Positions 1-8,336 of a stretch of 34,964 nucleotides of DNA are shown here, in pieces (position 1 is the stretch's first letter; every line of letters begins with the position of its first letter). The notes beneath the pieces were generated by a model, which had not been told where the DNA came from, ran no database searches, and saw only the letters and a program-made list of their open reading frames with translations. The DNA comes from SIG607 sp045537575 (GTDB taxonomy: Bacteria; Bacillota; Clostridia; Oscillospirales; Acutalibacteraceae): the NCBI GenBank assembly GCA_045537575.1, contig JAZSPU010000022.1:1-34964 (forward strand), read 5' to 3'. The position numbers and the translations under genes were made by a program.

Positions 1-34
1 TAAAAAAGATAAATTTTTAGTGGGATAACAGACG

Positions 35-72
35 AAAAGACACGGTAATGCTGACGCATACCGTGTCTTTTT
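35..72. terminator. Bidirectional intrinsic terminator
   Basis: A 13-bp perfect stem (arms 35-47 and 59-71) has A-rich and T-rich flanks on both sides. It can terminate the LRR gene read on the minus strand and any plus-strand transcript entering from the left. Confidence 0.75.
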
Positions 73-132
73 AACACATTAGACCGCAAAAATTTACTTT
101 TTTAGGCGGTTTATCCCTAAGTGAGCGCTCCG

Positions 133-1581
133 TTAGTCGAAACTTTTTTTCTTTATAATTAAAAGTATAAATCTGAGTATTAAAGCTAAAACGGTAATGC
201 TTAACAGCACAATAATAAGAACCTTATAAATCTTAGTATTGTCTTGATCATTTTGGTTATCGGGTACCAAAGTCTGCTTTTCTTCATCTGACACAGAGGA
301 TGACGGTGAGCTTGAAGTTACGATACTCGAAGTATCCTCGCTTTCGGTTTTTTCATCTTCCGGCGGTTTTTTATCTTCTTCAGACTTATAAGAAATCTTT
401 ATATTTTCGCAGCCTTCAAAAACTCCGTCACCTTGACTAACCCCTTTGGGCAAGGTGATTTTTTTGAGAGAAGTGCAACCCTTAAAAGCGCCTTCACCAA
501 TAGTTTTTACATTTTTAGGAATATTTATTGTACTAAGAGAAGAGCACCCTGCAAAAGCGTGTTCACCGATATGAGTAACCGTTTCGGGCAGAACTATCTT
601 TTTGATTTTTGAACAATCGTAAAAGGTATTTCCGGGGATAGCTTCAATATCCTTTAAAATAACAGTTTCGATATTTGAAGGCATTACGTCACCGAAAATA
701 GAAACAAAGCCTGTAGAAAACTCTCCGTTACGCTCGGTGCCTATAAAATTAATCGTTACACTTTTAAGATGTTTATTTCCTGCAAAGGCGCCCCACTGAA
801 CCTTTTCAACCGTTTTGGGCATAATGAACGAAGCGGCGGTTTTTCCTGCGGGATATTGATAAAGCTCGGTAACGGCTTCGTTATACAGTACGTCGTCAAC
901 CGAAGAAAAATACATACTGTTGTTATCAACGTCGATTTTTTCTAAAGCGTTACAGCCTGAAAAGGCATCGTAACCAATATGATTAACAGACGATGGAACC
1001 AAAACCTCTTTTAAAGAAGCGCAACCGAAAAATGCGCCCTCTCCTATAACCTCAAGGGAGTCGGAAAATGTAACGCCACTAAGCTTTTTGCAGTTTCTAA
1101 AGGCAGAAAATTCAATAGTCGTTACTCCGCTGAGATTTATCTTTTCTAAAGCAGTACAGCTAAAAAATGCGTTACCGCCTATTAAGGTGACGGTACCCGA
1201 AAGTTTAATTTCTTTAAGGGAAAAGCACTGAGAAAAGGTATCTTTTTTAATTTCTTTAACACCCATAGGAATATTGATTTTTTCCAGCTTTTCACAATCC
1301 ATAAACGCGCCTTCGCCAATATAGGTTATGCTATCGGGAAGCTTTATGCTTTTAATATCCGTTTCTCTGAAAGCATATTCAAGAATGGAAACAACAGGAA
1401 AACCGCCTAAGGTATCGGGAATAATAACATCATCCTTAACACTTTCGTCAACCGCTTCAATAAGCGCCTGATTTCCTATTACGGAATACTTTATGCCATT
1501 TTCTGTGTCTGCCGACACACTAAAGGAAAAAACCGATAATATTAACAATAAAGAAATAATTAAACCAATGCATTTTTTCAT
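133..1581 (-). CDS. BspA-type leucine-rich-repeat surface protein with C-terminal membrane anchor
   Basis: Predicted 482-residue exported protein. The start is the ATG at 1581, because it gives a signal peptide (MKKCIGLIISLLLILSVFSF...VSA) and has a GGAG ribosome site just upstream; longer readings add a basic non-signal extension and run into the upstream regulator. The body is a run of roughly ten LRR_5 (BspA/TpLRR) units of the form AF.GC..L..I.(I/L)P..V..IG, covering about residues 45-365. A Ser/Thr/Glu-rich linker follows (about 375-440), then one transmembrane helix (KVLIIVLLSITVLALILRFI) and a KKK stop-transfer tail, so it should be membrane-anchored with the repeats outside. The family is linked to adhesion and host or matrix binding in gut and oral bacteria; the ligand cannot be read here. 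It lies 25 bp after the AraC gene on the same strand, so the two may be co-transcribed. Confidence 0.85.
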   Translation of the reverse strand: MKKCIGLIISLLLILSVFSFSVSADTENGIKYSVIGNQALIEAVDESVKDDVIIPDTLGGFPVVSILEYAFRETDIKSIKLPDSITYIGEGAFMDCEKLEKINIPMGVKEIKKDTFSQCFSLKEIKLSGTVTLIGGNAFFSCTALEKINLSGVTTIEFSAFRNCKKLSGVTFSDSLEVIGEGAFFGCASLKEVLVPSSVNHIGYDAFSGCNALEKIDVDNNSMYFSSVDDVLYNEAVTELYQYPAGKTAASFIMPKTVEKVQWGAFAGNKHLKSVTINFIGTERNGEFSTGFVSIFGDVMPSNIETVILKDIEAIPGNTFYDCSKIKKIVLPETVTHIGEHAFAGCSSLSTINIPKNVKTIGEGAFKGCTSLKKITLPKGVSQGDGVFEGCENIKISYKSEEDKKPPEDEKTESEDTSSIVTSSSPSSSVSDEEKQTLVPDNQNDQDNTKIYKVLIIVLLSITVLALILRFILLIIKKKSFD

Positions 1582-1606
1582 AATTTTCTCCTTTTTATTA
1601 TGTGTT

Positions 1607-2398
1607 TTATATTTTCGCTCGTTCTTTTCTGTACTGTGTAGGTGACATAAAGAATTTTTCTTTAAAACGTCTTTCAAAATTCGCATAATCACAAAAGCCC
1701 GATTCAAAACATATATCAGTAATAGTCATATTTGAGTACTCTATCAGCTTTTTAGCATAATCATATCTAATGGTACTTAGATACTCCTTAAAATTTATGC
1801 CACACTCCTTTATAAACAGACTGCTCATATACGCCGGGGTTACTTCAGCGTTTTTTGCAACATCAGAAAGTTTAATATCATTTCTGAAATTATTCTGAAT
1901 ATAAAGCATACCTTTTTGTACTTTAGACATACAACTGTGTTGATTAATTTTGCTGATTTTACATATTTTTCCAAGAATACTGTTCAATAGATAAAAACTG
2001 TATTTATCATCATTTTCATCAGCAGCAATATTAAGTTCGTGCATAAGCGTAGCAAGATACTCCGCCTCGTTATCTGAAAGCTTAACGCTATCAAAATTAA
2101 AGGCCGATGAAAGCTTAAACAATATATCGCTATCACAAACTTCACCCATAAACATTAGGGTAATAACCTGTGAAGCGTTAGTTATTACTTTGTGAAAATT
2201 TACAGGTGTCATAAAAAACAGCATATTTTTTTCTATCTTACGCTCTACCCCGTCTATTATGTAAGTGCCCTCGCCCGATATAATCAATTCTATTTCATAA
2301 AATTCGTGCCAGTGCGTAGGATAACTGCTGATGGTTTTTTCTTTCACCATAACTTTTTCATTTTTAATTTTCTGCAGTTTTGTATATCTATCTATCAA
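1607..2398 (-). CDS. AraC-family transcriptional regulator (cupin sensor + HTH)
   Basis: 263-residue regulator. Residues about 20-95 form a cupin-like sensor (HWHEFYEIELIISGEGTYII). The C-terminal third is a double helix-turn-helix AraC domain (IKLSDVAKNAEVTPAYMSSLF and the signature FCDYANFERRFKEKFFMSPTQYRK). The start used is a TTG at 2398 preceded by GGTGAT; an internal ATG at 2350 would shorten it by 16 residues and has a weaker ribosome site. It is divergent from the transaldolase gene and directly upstream of the LRR gene, either of which could be its target. Proteins of this architecture usually sense sugars, but the ligand is unknown here. Confidence 0.85.
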   Translation of the reverse strand: MIDRYTKLQKIKNEKVMVKEKTISSYPTHWHEFYEIELIISGEGTYIIDGVERKIEKNMLFFMTPVNFHKVITNASQVITLMFMGEVCDSDILFKLSSAFNFDSVKLSDNEAEYLATLMHELNIAADENDDKYSFYLLNSILGKICKISKINQHSCMSKVQKGMLYIQNNFRNDIKLSDVAKNAEVTPAYMSSLFIKECGINFKEYLSTIRYDYAKKLIEYSNMTITDICFESGFCDYANFERRFKEKFFMSPTQYRKERAKI

Positions 2399-2522
2399 AA
2401 CCTATCACCATAATAATTTTAAATCAAAATCGTAAAAAAAGCAATGTTTTTTTATAAAACTGCAATGCAAAATATATAATGGGTACTATACTGTAAAAGT
2501 AAAATAAAAGGAGGTAAATAAA

Positions 2523-3170
2523 ATGAAACTATTTATTGACACCGCAAATATCGAAGAAATAAAAGAGGCTAATGAACTTGGAGTAATATGCGGAGTTACA
2601 ACAAACCCGTCGCTAATTGCAAAGGAAGGCAGAGATTTTAAGACTGTAATAGATGAAATCGCCTCTATAATAGACGGTCCGATATCAGCCGAAGTAATAA
2701 GCCTTGATGCTGATTCTATGGTCAAAGAGGCAATTCCGCTTGCAAAAATAAATAAAAATATTGTAATTAAAATTCCTATGTGTAAGGAAGGACTTAAAGC
2801 GGTAAAAATACTCTCCGATATGGGAATACGCACTAACGTAACATTAATTTTTTCTGTTTCTCAAGCATTACTGGCCGCATGTGCCGGAGCAACTTATGTC
2901 AGTCCATTCTTAGGAAGACTTGACGATATAAACTCTGACGGAATGCAACTTATTTCCGACATTGTTGATGTTTTTTCTGCACAGAAAATCAGCACCGAAA
3001 TTATATGCGCAAGTATAAGAACCCCCAATCATGTAACACAAGCCGCAAAGCTAGGTGCTAATATTGCAACTGTTCCCTACAATATAATTATGCAGATGAT
3101 AAAGCATCCGCTTACTGATGCCGGAATAGAAAAATTCTTAAATGACTGGGAAAATCATTTAAACAAATAA
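2523..3170 (+). CDS. fsa: Transaldolase, fructose-6-phosphate aldolase type
   Basis: 215 residues, the size of the short TalC/FSA class of transaldolases rather than the ~320-residue TalB class. The N-terminus MKLFIDTANIEEI, the TTNPSLIAKEG loop and the Schiff-base lysine in VIKIPMCKEG (K83) are family signatures, as is YVSPFLGRLDD further on. The enzyme is a cytoplasmic TIM barrel acting on dihydroxyacetone- or fructose-6-phosphate chemistry; true transaldolase versus aldolase activity cannot be decided from sequence. The ATG has a strong AAGGAGG site 7 nt upstream. It appears monocistronic, since a hairpin follows before guaB. Confidence 0.9.
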   Translation: MKLFIDTANIEEIKEANELGVICGVTTNPSLIAKEGRDFKTVIDEIASIIDGPISAEVISLDADSMVKEAIPLAKINKNIVIKIPMCKEGLKAVKILSDMGIRTNVTLIFSVSQALLAACAGATYVSPFLGRLDDINSDGMQLISDIVDVFSAQKISTEIICASIRTPNHVTQAAKLGANIATVPYNIIMQMIKHPLTDAGIEKFLNDWENHLNK

Positions 3171-3286
3171 TATAAAAATACTTCAAAAAAGGCTTAAAAT
3201 TCTTGGTGCATACCTACCAAATTCATAAAAATACACAAAATTTATGATTTTTCCACTTGTTTAACAGTACAAAACGAAAATTATTT

Positions 3287-3324
3287 AAAGGGCGGTTGAC
3301 AAAGAACCGCCCTTTGTTTATAAT
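3287..3324 (+). promoter_or_regulatory. guaB promoter overlapping an 11-bp inverted repeat
   Basis: TTGACA (3296-3301), 17 bp, TATAAT (3319-3324) is a consensus vegetative promoter for guaB. An inverted repeat AAAGGGCGGTT/AACCGCCCTTT (3287-3297 and 3305-3315) overlaps the -35 box and spacer. It may serve as the transaldolase terminator, as an operator, or both. Confidence 0.8.
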
Positions 3325-3360
3325 TATAATAATATTTAAATATCAGAGAGGAAGGAAATT

Positions 3361-4869
3361 ATGGCTTTTTATTTTGAAGAAGTATCTCATACCTTTAACG
3401 AATACCTTTTAGTACCCGGATATTCCTCCGAGCACTGTATTCCTGCAAACGTTAGTTTGAAGACTCCCCTTGTTAAGTTCAAAAAGGGTGAAGAGCCTGC
3501 AATTACAATGAACATCCCCCTTACCAGCGCTATTATGCAATCGGTTTCAGGTGAGCGTCTTGCAGTTGCACTTGCAAAAGAAGGCGGTGTTTCCTTCATA
3601 TTCGGTTCTCAGACCATTGAAGAAGAAGCTGCTATGGTTGCCAGAGCAAAGAACTATAAAGCAGGTTTTGTAGTAAGTGATTCCAACATCACTCCCGATG
3701 CTACTCTTGCTGACATTATCGCTCTTAAGGAAGCTACAGGTCACTCCACCGTTGCTGTTACTGATGACGGTACCTGTTGCGGAAAGCTACTCGGCATTGT
3801 TACAGGCAGAGATTACAGAGTAAGCCGTATGGACAAGGCTACAAAGGTTAGCGAATTTATGACTCCCTTTGATAAGCTTATCTGCGGTGAGGAAAATACC
3901 ACTTTAAAACAGGCTAACGATATTATCTGGGATAATAAATTAAATTCCCTTCCCATTATTACTAAAGACGGACATCTTAAATATATGGTATTCCGTAAAG
4001 ACTACGATACCCACAAGGAAAACGTTAACGAGCTTCTTGATGCAGAAAAGCGTTATGTAGTAGGCGCAGGTATCAACACCAGAGACTACGAGGAAAGAAT
4101 TCCCGCTCTTATTAACGCAGGTGTTGACGTACTTTGTATCGACTCTTCCGAAGGCTTTAGCGAATGGCAGAAGCGTACTATTGCATTTGTAAGAGAAAAA
4201 TACGGTGACACCGTTAAAATCGGCGCAGGTAACGTTGTAGATAAAGAAGGTTTCCTTTTCCTTGCAGAGTGCGGCGCTGACTTTATTAAGGTTGGTATCG
4301 GCGGCGGTTCTATTTGTATCACCCGTGAAACAAAGGGTATCGGACGCGGACAGGCTACTGCTCTTATCGATGTTTGCAAAGCAAGAGATGAATATTTCGA
4401 AAAGACAGGCGTATATATCCCCGTTTGTTCCGACGGCGGTATCGTACACGACCATCATATGACCTTAGCACTAGCTATGGGCGCTGACTTCCTTATGCTC
4501 GGCAGATATTTTGCTCGTTTTGACGAAAGTCCTACAAACAAGGTTAACATCGGCGGTAACTACTTTAAGGAATATTGGGGCGAAGGCAGTAACAGAGCAA
4601 GAAACTGGATGCGTTACGACCTTGGCGGAGATAAGAAGCTATCCTTTGAAGAAGGCGTTGACTCTTACGTTCCCTATGCAGGTACACTTAAGGACAACGT
4701 AAACCTTTCTCTTATGAAGGTTAAATCCACAATGTGCAACTGCGGCGCTCTTACCATCCCCGAGCTTCAGCAGAAAGCAAAGCTCACCCTTGTTTCTGCA
4801 ACAAGTATTATTGAGGGCGGTGCTCACGACGTTATTCAGAAGGACACCACTGCTAACAAAATAAAATAA
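3361..4869 (+). CDS. guaB: IMP dehydrogenase
   Basis: 502-residue IMPDH that oxidises IMP to XMP with NAD+, the first committed step of GMP synthesis. The catalytic loop is GIGGGSICITRETKGIGRGQ with the nucleophilic cysteine at about residue 319. The barrel residues AGVDVLCIDSSEG and the SDGGIVHDHHMTLALAMGAD phosphate site are present. A CBS pair sits inside the barrel (about 105-225), as in full-length IMPDHs. It reads GIGGGSIC where the usual loop is GPGSIC, as in a divergent Firmicute branch. It has its own consensus promoter and no gene partners; guaA is not in the window. Confidence 0.93.
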   Translation: MAFYFEEVSHTFNEYLLVPGYSSEHCIPANVSLKTPLVKFKKGEEPAITMNIPLTSAIMQSVSGERLAVALAKEGGVSFIFGSQTIEEEAAMVARAKNYKAGFVVSDSNITPDATLADIIALKEATGHSTVAVTDDGTCCGKLLGIVTGRDYRVSRMDKATKVSEFMTPFDKLICGEENTTLKQANDIIWDNKLNSLPIITKDGHLKYMVFRKDYDTHKENVNELLDAEKRYVVGAGINTRDYEERIPALINAGVDVLCIDSSEGFSEWQKRTIAFVREKYGDTVKIGAGNVVDKEGFLFLAECGADFIKVGIGGGSICITRETKGIGRGQATALIDVCKARDEYFEKTGVYIPVCSDGGIVHDHHMTLALAMGADFLMLGRYFARFDESPTNKVNIGGNYFKEYWGEGSNRARNWMRYDLGGDKKLSFEEGVDSYVPYAGTLKDNVNLSLMKVKSTMCNCGALTIPELQQKAKLTLVSATSIIEGGAHDVIQKDTTANKIK

Positions 4870-4910
4870 CAGTACTGTAAAAAAACACATAAAATATATC
4901 ATTTTTTTCA

Positions 4911-4966
4911 TTTTCAAATTTCCCTTTATACTGTATAATGTTAAAGTAAATACAGTATAAGGGGAA
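4911..4966 (+). promoter_or_regulatory. Fucosidase promoter with 16-bp inverted-repeat operator candidate
   Basis: A -10 box TATAAT (4934-4939) lies 17 bp after a weak -35 TTTTCA (4911-4916). Arms TTCCCTTTATACTGTA (4920-4935) and TACAGTATAAGGGGAA (4951-4966) form an inverted repeat with one mismatch. The left arm lies upstream of the expected transcript start near 4946, so this is better read as a DNA operator than as an RNA hairpin. The right arm includes the ribosome site AAGGGGA. Confidence 0.6.
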
Positions 4967-4971
4967 TTTTT

Positions 4972-6195
4972 ATGATTATCGAAAAACGTATAAAGGAATT
5001 TGAAAAGCTAGGCTTTGGTATGTTTGTTCACTTTGGACTTTACAGTGTAATAGGCAAAGGTGAATGGGCTAAAAAGGATTTAGGCATTCCTTGGGATGAG
5101 TATTTAAAAACCTTAAATACCTTTAATCCTAAAGAAAACTGGGCAGATGAGCTTGTTTTTAATGCAAAAAATGCAGGCTGTAAATACATAACCCTTACCA
5201 CACGCCATCACGACGGCTTTTCTCTTTATGACACTAAGGGGCTTAACACCTATGACGCAGTTCACATTTGCGGCAGAGACCTTATAAAAGAATTTGTTGA
5301 TGCCTGCAGAAAGTATGACGTTATCCCCTTCTTCTATCACACCCTTTTAGATTGGCACGAGGAAAGTTACAAAGAGAATTTCAAAGAATACCTTGTTTAT
5401 TTAAGAAAAAGTGTTGAGATTATATGTGCTAATTACGGTAAAATCGGAGGCATTTGGTTTGACGGAAAATGGGATAAGCCCGAAGAAGACTGGGAAGAGG
5501 ACGCTTTATATTCACTTATCAGAAGTTATCAGCCCGATGCTATGATAATAAATAATACAGGACTCAGCCACCGCGGTGAACTCGGTCACATTGAACTTGA
5601 CAGCGTAACCTTTGAACGCGGAAGACCGAAGCCCATTAACCTTGAGGATTCTCCAAAATATATTGCAAGTGAAATGTGTGAAACCTTGGCTGACCATTGG
5701 GGATATGCCGAAAATGATTTTAACTTCAAATCCACCGCAAATCTTATTCAGAGCTTTGCAATTTGCCGCAGATACAGATCAAATTTCCTTCTTAACGTTG
5801 GACCTAAGGGCGACGGCAGTCTTCGTACCATCGACAAAGCTTCCCTTGAAATTATAGGTCAATGGTCAAAGCTTAACGACGAAGCATTACACAACCCTGC
5901 TCCCACAGCAATAACTGTTAAGGATAAGCCCAACAACTACATTTTGAAGGAAGGAAACAACTATTATCTTTTCTTCTTCGACCTTGGCTCAAACGGAGAT
6001 TCCAATGTTTCCATTAACCGCGACACTAATCCCGATAATATTTTTTCTTTTGATGAGAAAATTAAATCTGTTCGTTGGCTGGATAGCGGTGAAGAGCTTT
6101 CCTTTACTCAGGAAAACGGCATTGTAAATATTCAGGCAAAACCCTACAAATACGGACAAAGCTTTGTTGTAAGAGTAGCAAAGATTACAGTTTAA
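4972..6195 (+). CDS. Alpha-L-fucosidase, GH29 family
   Basis: 407-residue glycoside hydrolase. The family hallmarks are GMFVHFGLYSVIGKGEW near the N-terminus, LTTRHHDGFSLYDTK, and the nucleophile region GGIWFDGKWD with Asp at about residue 164. NFLLNVGPKGDG marks the end of the barrel, and a short beta domain follows. It has no signal peptide, so it probably acts in the cytoplasm on imported fucosyl-oligosaccharides. No fucose transport or catabolic genes adjoin it. A palindromic operator candidate overlaps its promoter, so expression is likely regulated. GH29 also contains enzymes with other alpha-L-fucoside linkage preferences, and linkage cannot be assigned here. Confidence 0.9.
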   Translation: MIIEKRIKEFEKLGFGMFVHFGLYSVIGKGEWAKKDLGIPWDEYLKTLNTFNPKENWADELVFNAKNAGCKYITLTTRHHDGFSLYDTKGLNTYDAVHICGRDLIKEFVDACRKYDVIPFFYHTLLDWHEESYKENFKEYLVYLRKSVEIICANYGKIGGIWFDGKWDKPEEDWEEDALYSLIRSYQPDAMIINNTGLSHRGELGHIELDSVTFERGRPKPINLEDSPKYIASEMCETLADHWGYAENDFNFKSTANLIQSFAICRRYRSNFLLNVGPKGDGSLRTIDKASLEIIGQWSKLNDEALHNPAPTAITVKDKPNNYILKEGNNYYLFFFDLGSNGDSNVSINRDTNPDNIFSFDEKIKSVRWLDSGEELSFTQENGIVNIQAKPYKYGQSFVVRVAKITV

Positions 6196-6200
6196 TTTAA

Positions 6201-6237
6201 AATAATCGTTCCCGAACTTGTGGGAACGATTATTTTT
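6201..6237 (+). terminator. Intrinsic terminator after fucosidase gene
   Basis: A 13-bp perfect stem (6201-6213 with 6222-6234) is followed by a T run. Confidence 0.85.
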
Positions 6238-6259
6238 TGTATTTTTTTGTAACTTTCTA

Positions 6260-6289
6260 TTGACAAAACCATAGGTTTAGTGTGATAAT
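6260..6289 (+). promoter_or_regulatory. Promoter of the rsmD-coaD operon
   Basis: TTGACA at 6260-6265 and GATAAT at 6284-6289 are separated by 18 bp, about 33 bp before the rsmD start. Confidence 0.6.
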
Positions 6290-6322
6290 ATAATATATAT
6301 AAGTATATATAGGAGTTTTGTT

Positions 6323-6877
6323 ATGCGTGTTATAACCGGAAGTGCAAGAGGTGTCAGACTTCGCACTCTGCCGGGAAACGACGTACGTCCTACCACCGAA
6401 AAGGTAAAAGAAGCTGTTTTCAGCGCAATTCATTTTGAAATTGAGAACAGCCGAGTGCTTGACCTTTTTGCAGGTTGCGGACAGATGGGAATTGAAGCAT
6501 TAAGCCGAGGTGCCGCTTCTGCCGTCTTCTGCGACAGTTCTAAAGAATCGGTTGACATTATAAACGAAAACCTTAAAAACTGTAAACTTTCAGACTTAGC
6601 CAAGGTTATAAGAAGCGATTTTTCGATTTTTCTTGCTAACACTACCGAAAAATTCGATTTTTGTTTTCTTGATCCGCCCTACTTTGAGGGGCATTACGAT
6701 AAGGCTTTAAGTCTTTTAGGCAAGGTTATGAAGGTTGGCGGCAAGGTTTTGTGCGAACATCCCGACAGCGTAAAGTTACCCGACAGCTTTGGAAACTTCA
6801 GAAAATTAAAGGACTACCGTTTCTCAAAGATTATAGTCACTAAATATGTTTTGGAGGTGCCCGAAAATGAAAAATGA
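6323..6877 (+). CDS. rsmD: 16S rRNA (guanine(966)-N2)-methyltransferase
   Basis: 184 residues, the normal RsmD length. It begins MRVITGSARG and has RPTTEKVKEAVF, the SAM-binding loop VLDLFAGCGQMGIEALSRGA (from residue 45) and the catalytic FLDPPYFEGHY motif (DPPY at 117-120) of N2-guanine methylases. It modifies G966 of 16S rRNA during 30S assembly. The rsmD-coaD pairing is a classic conserved arrangement, and here coaD starts 11 bp inside the rsmD end, so the two are translationally linked. Confidence 0.95.
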   Translation: MRVITGSARGVRLRTLPGNDVRPTTEKVKEAVFSAIHFEIENSRVLDLFAGCGQMGIEALSRGAASAVFCDSSKESVDIINENLKNCKLSDLAKVIRSDFSIFLANTTEKFDFCFLDPPYFEGHYDKALSLLGKVMKVGGKVLCEHPDSVKLPDSFGNFRKLKDYRFSKIIVTKYVLEVPENEK

Positions 6878-7352
6878 CGTAGCTATTTATCCGGGCAGCT
6901 TTGACCCCATTACAATAGGCCACCTTGATATTATTCACCGTGCCGCAAAGCTTTTCGGCAGTCTTATTGTTGTAGTAATGGTCAACCCCAAAAAACAATG
7001 CTCCTTCTCCCCCGAAGAGCGTGTTGCACTTATAAAGGAAAGCACCCGAGACCTTCAAAACGTAGTTGTTGAGTTTTCCGACGGACTCCTCGCCGACTAT
7101 GCCAAGGAAAAAGGCGCTTGCGCTATTATAAAAGGACTTCGCGCACTTTCTGATTTCGAGTACGAATTCCAGATGGCACTGACTAACAGCAAGTTAAACC
7201 CCGACGTTGAAACACTTTTCCTTACTACAAGGGCTGAAAATATGTATTTAAGTTCAAGTATGGTAAGGCAAATTGCTTCCATGGGCGGTGACATCAGCGG
7301 CTTCGTCCCTGATATCATTCACAAACAAATAATTAAAAGATTGAAAGGATAG
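6867..7352 (+). CDS. coaD: Phosphopantetheine adenylyltransferase
   Basis: 161 residues. The start is the ATG at 6867, which gives the canonical N-terminus MKNDVAIYPGSFDPITIGHLDII with a GGAGG site 10 nt upstream inside rsmD; the reading frame opens 7 codons earlier but that start is atypical. The T.GH nucleotidyl-transfer motif (residues 16-19), GLRALSDFEYEFQMA and the C-terminal LSSSMVRQIA motif are all present. It catalyses the penultimate step of coenzyme A synthesis, forming dephospho-CoA from 4'-phosphopantetheine and ATP. Confidence 0.95.
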   Translation: MKNDVAIYPGSFDPITIGHLDIIHRAAKLFGSLIVVVMVNPKKQCSFSPEERVALIKESTRDLQNVVVEFSDGLLADYAKEKGACAIIKGLRALSDFEYEFQMALTNSKLNPDVETLFLTTRAENMYLSSSMVRQIASMGGDISGFVPDIIHKQIIKRLKG

Positions 7353-7359
7353 GTAACTT

Positions 7360-7818
7360 ATGAATCTTGAAGAATTACTTGAACAGTTTGACGAAGCACT
7401 TGACAGCGGACTTAAAATGCCCGGCAAAAAAGCTCTTGTTGACATCGAAAAATTAAGAGCTGTAGTTGATGACATTCGTCTCAACATCCCCAACGAAATT
7501 AAACAGGCTCGCGGTATCGTTACCGACAGAGCAAACATCATCAGCAGCGCAAAGCAGGAAGCAGACAACCTTCTCCGCGCAGCTGAAGATCAGGCTAAAG
7601 CAAAGGTTGCTGAGCAGGAAATCGTTCGTCTCGCTCAGGAAAAAGCACAGGAAATCATTGCCAGTGCTCAGGCTAAGAGCCGTGAAATGCGCAAAGCCGC
7701 TCAGGACTTTGTTGATGACATTATGCGCAGAGCAGACGAAAATCTTACTGCTAACCTCGGCGAAGTAAGAAAAACAAGAGCCGCTCTTAAAGCACAGCTT
7801 CCTCAAAAACAGGACTAA
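7360..7818 (+). CDS. Coiled-coil protein of unknown function linked to coaD
   Basis: 152-residue, almost wholly helical protein with heptad-like Ala/Glu/Gln/Lys repeats from about residue 50 to 145. It starts MNLEELLEQFDEALDSG and has no signal peptide or membrane helix. The stretch IISSAKQEADNLLRAAEDQAKAKVAEQE resembles the stalk helices of ATP-synthase subunits and DivIVA-type proteins, which is why relatives are often loosely labelled ATPase. It begins 7 bp after coaD and shares its operon. Similar short proteins commonly follow coaD in Clostridia. The function is not known, and the resemblance may only reflect coiled-coil composition. Confidence 0.75.
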   Translation: MNLEELLEQFDEALDSGLKMPGKKALVDIEKLRAVVDDIRLNIPNEIKQARGIVTDRANIISSAKQEADNLLRAAEDQAKAKVAEQEIVRLAQEKAQEIIASAQAKSREMRKAAQDFVDDIMRRADENLTANLGEVRKTRAALKAQLPQKQD

Positions 7819-7835
7819 TTTAGTCAAAAAACACG

Positions 7836-7876
7836 AAATCAGCAGTTTTCATTATTGAAAATTGCTGATTTTTTTA
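7836..7876 (+). terminator. Intrinsic terminator of the rsmD operon
   Basis: Arms 7836-7851 and 7856-7871 pair over 16 bp with one G-U, followed by a T run. Confidence 0.85.
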
Positions 7877-7932
7877 ATTTTTATTAGTTGATTTTTTCAT
7901 TAAAAAGGTTTAAAATCTTAGTGGTGAATTTT

Positions 7933-8259
7933 ATGAAGAAAATATGCATTATATTTTTAATGATTATCTTTACTCTTTTAACGGGATGCGCCCAAAAGTC
8001 CGAATTTTCTCCCCCGCCCTATGCTATTATCGAAGAGCCTACAGATTATACGGTAAGCACAGCAGACGGCTACAGAGATTATAACTATAAAAAAGAAGAA
8101 AAAGAAATCATTTATTACGCAAATAAAAGTTCCAAAATCTTTCATTTCAGCGACTGTATGTATGCTATGAAAATAAAGGAAACCTCTATTATATTTGACC
8201 GTGACAGAAACGCTCTTATTTCTAAAGGATATACTCCTTGCAGTCAGTGTAAGCCTTAA
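7933..8259 (+). CDS. Small lipoprotein with Ada-like Cys-rich C-terminal domain
   Basis: 108 residues from the ATG at 7933, chosen because it places a lipoprotein signal at the very N-terminus (MKKICIIFLMIIFTLLTGC, lipobox LTGC). The last ~45 residues read IYYANKSSKIFHFSDCMYAMKI...ALISKGYTPCSQCKP. This matches the pattern of Ada-type zinc-binding modules (F/YH..C..(8-20)..GY.PC..CKP) found at the ends of secreted nucleases and other Firmicute exoproteins. It should be tethered to the outside of the membrane and could bind a metal through the three or four cysteines. No enzymatic domain is present. The operon ends before it, and a terminator follows. Confidence 0.75.
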   Translation: MKKICIIFLMIIFTLLTGCAQKSEFSPPPYAIIEEPTDYTVSTADGYRDYNYKKEEKEIIYYANKSSKIFHFSDCMYAMKIKETSIIFDRDRNALISKGYTPCSQCKP

Positions 8260-8272
8260 TTTTAAAATAACC

Positions 8273-8309
8273 AAAAGCCGTGGTTGTGCGAGTGCATACC
8301 ACGGCTTTT
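8273..8309. terminator. Bidirectional terminator between convergent genes
   Basis: A 12-bp perfect stem, AAAAGCCGTGGT/ACCACGGCTTTT, lies between the lipoprotein gene and the convergent DUF5107 gene. Confidence 0.8.
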
Positions 8310-8336
8310 AAATACGTTATTTTGCAAAACCGACTT

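Noticed and set aside
1..132. A gene at the left edge
   Set aside because: The stretch holds a bidirectional terminator and a second weak inverted repeat (about 84-113) but no supported reading frame.
3940..4458. A 172-codon minus-strand frame inside guaB
   Set aside because: It is Cys/Phe/Val-rich shadow sequence opposite a well-conserved enzyme, with no start signals.
4920..4966. Ribosome-site-sequestering RNA hairpin at the fucosidase gene
   Set aside because: The left arm lies upstream of the transcript start predicted from the -10 box, so it would not be in the RNA. A DNA operator is the better reading.
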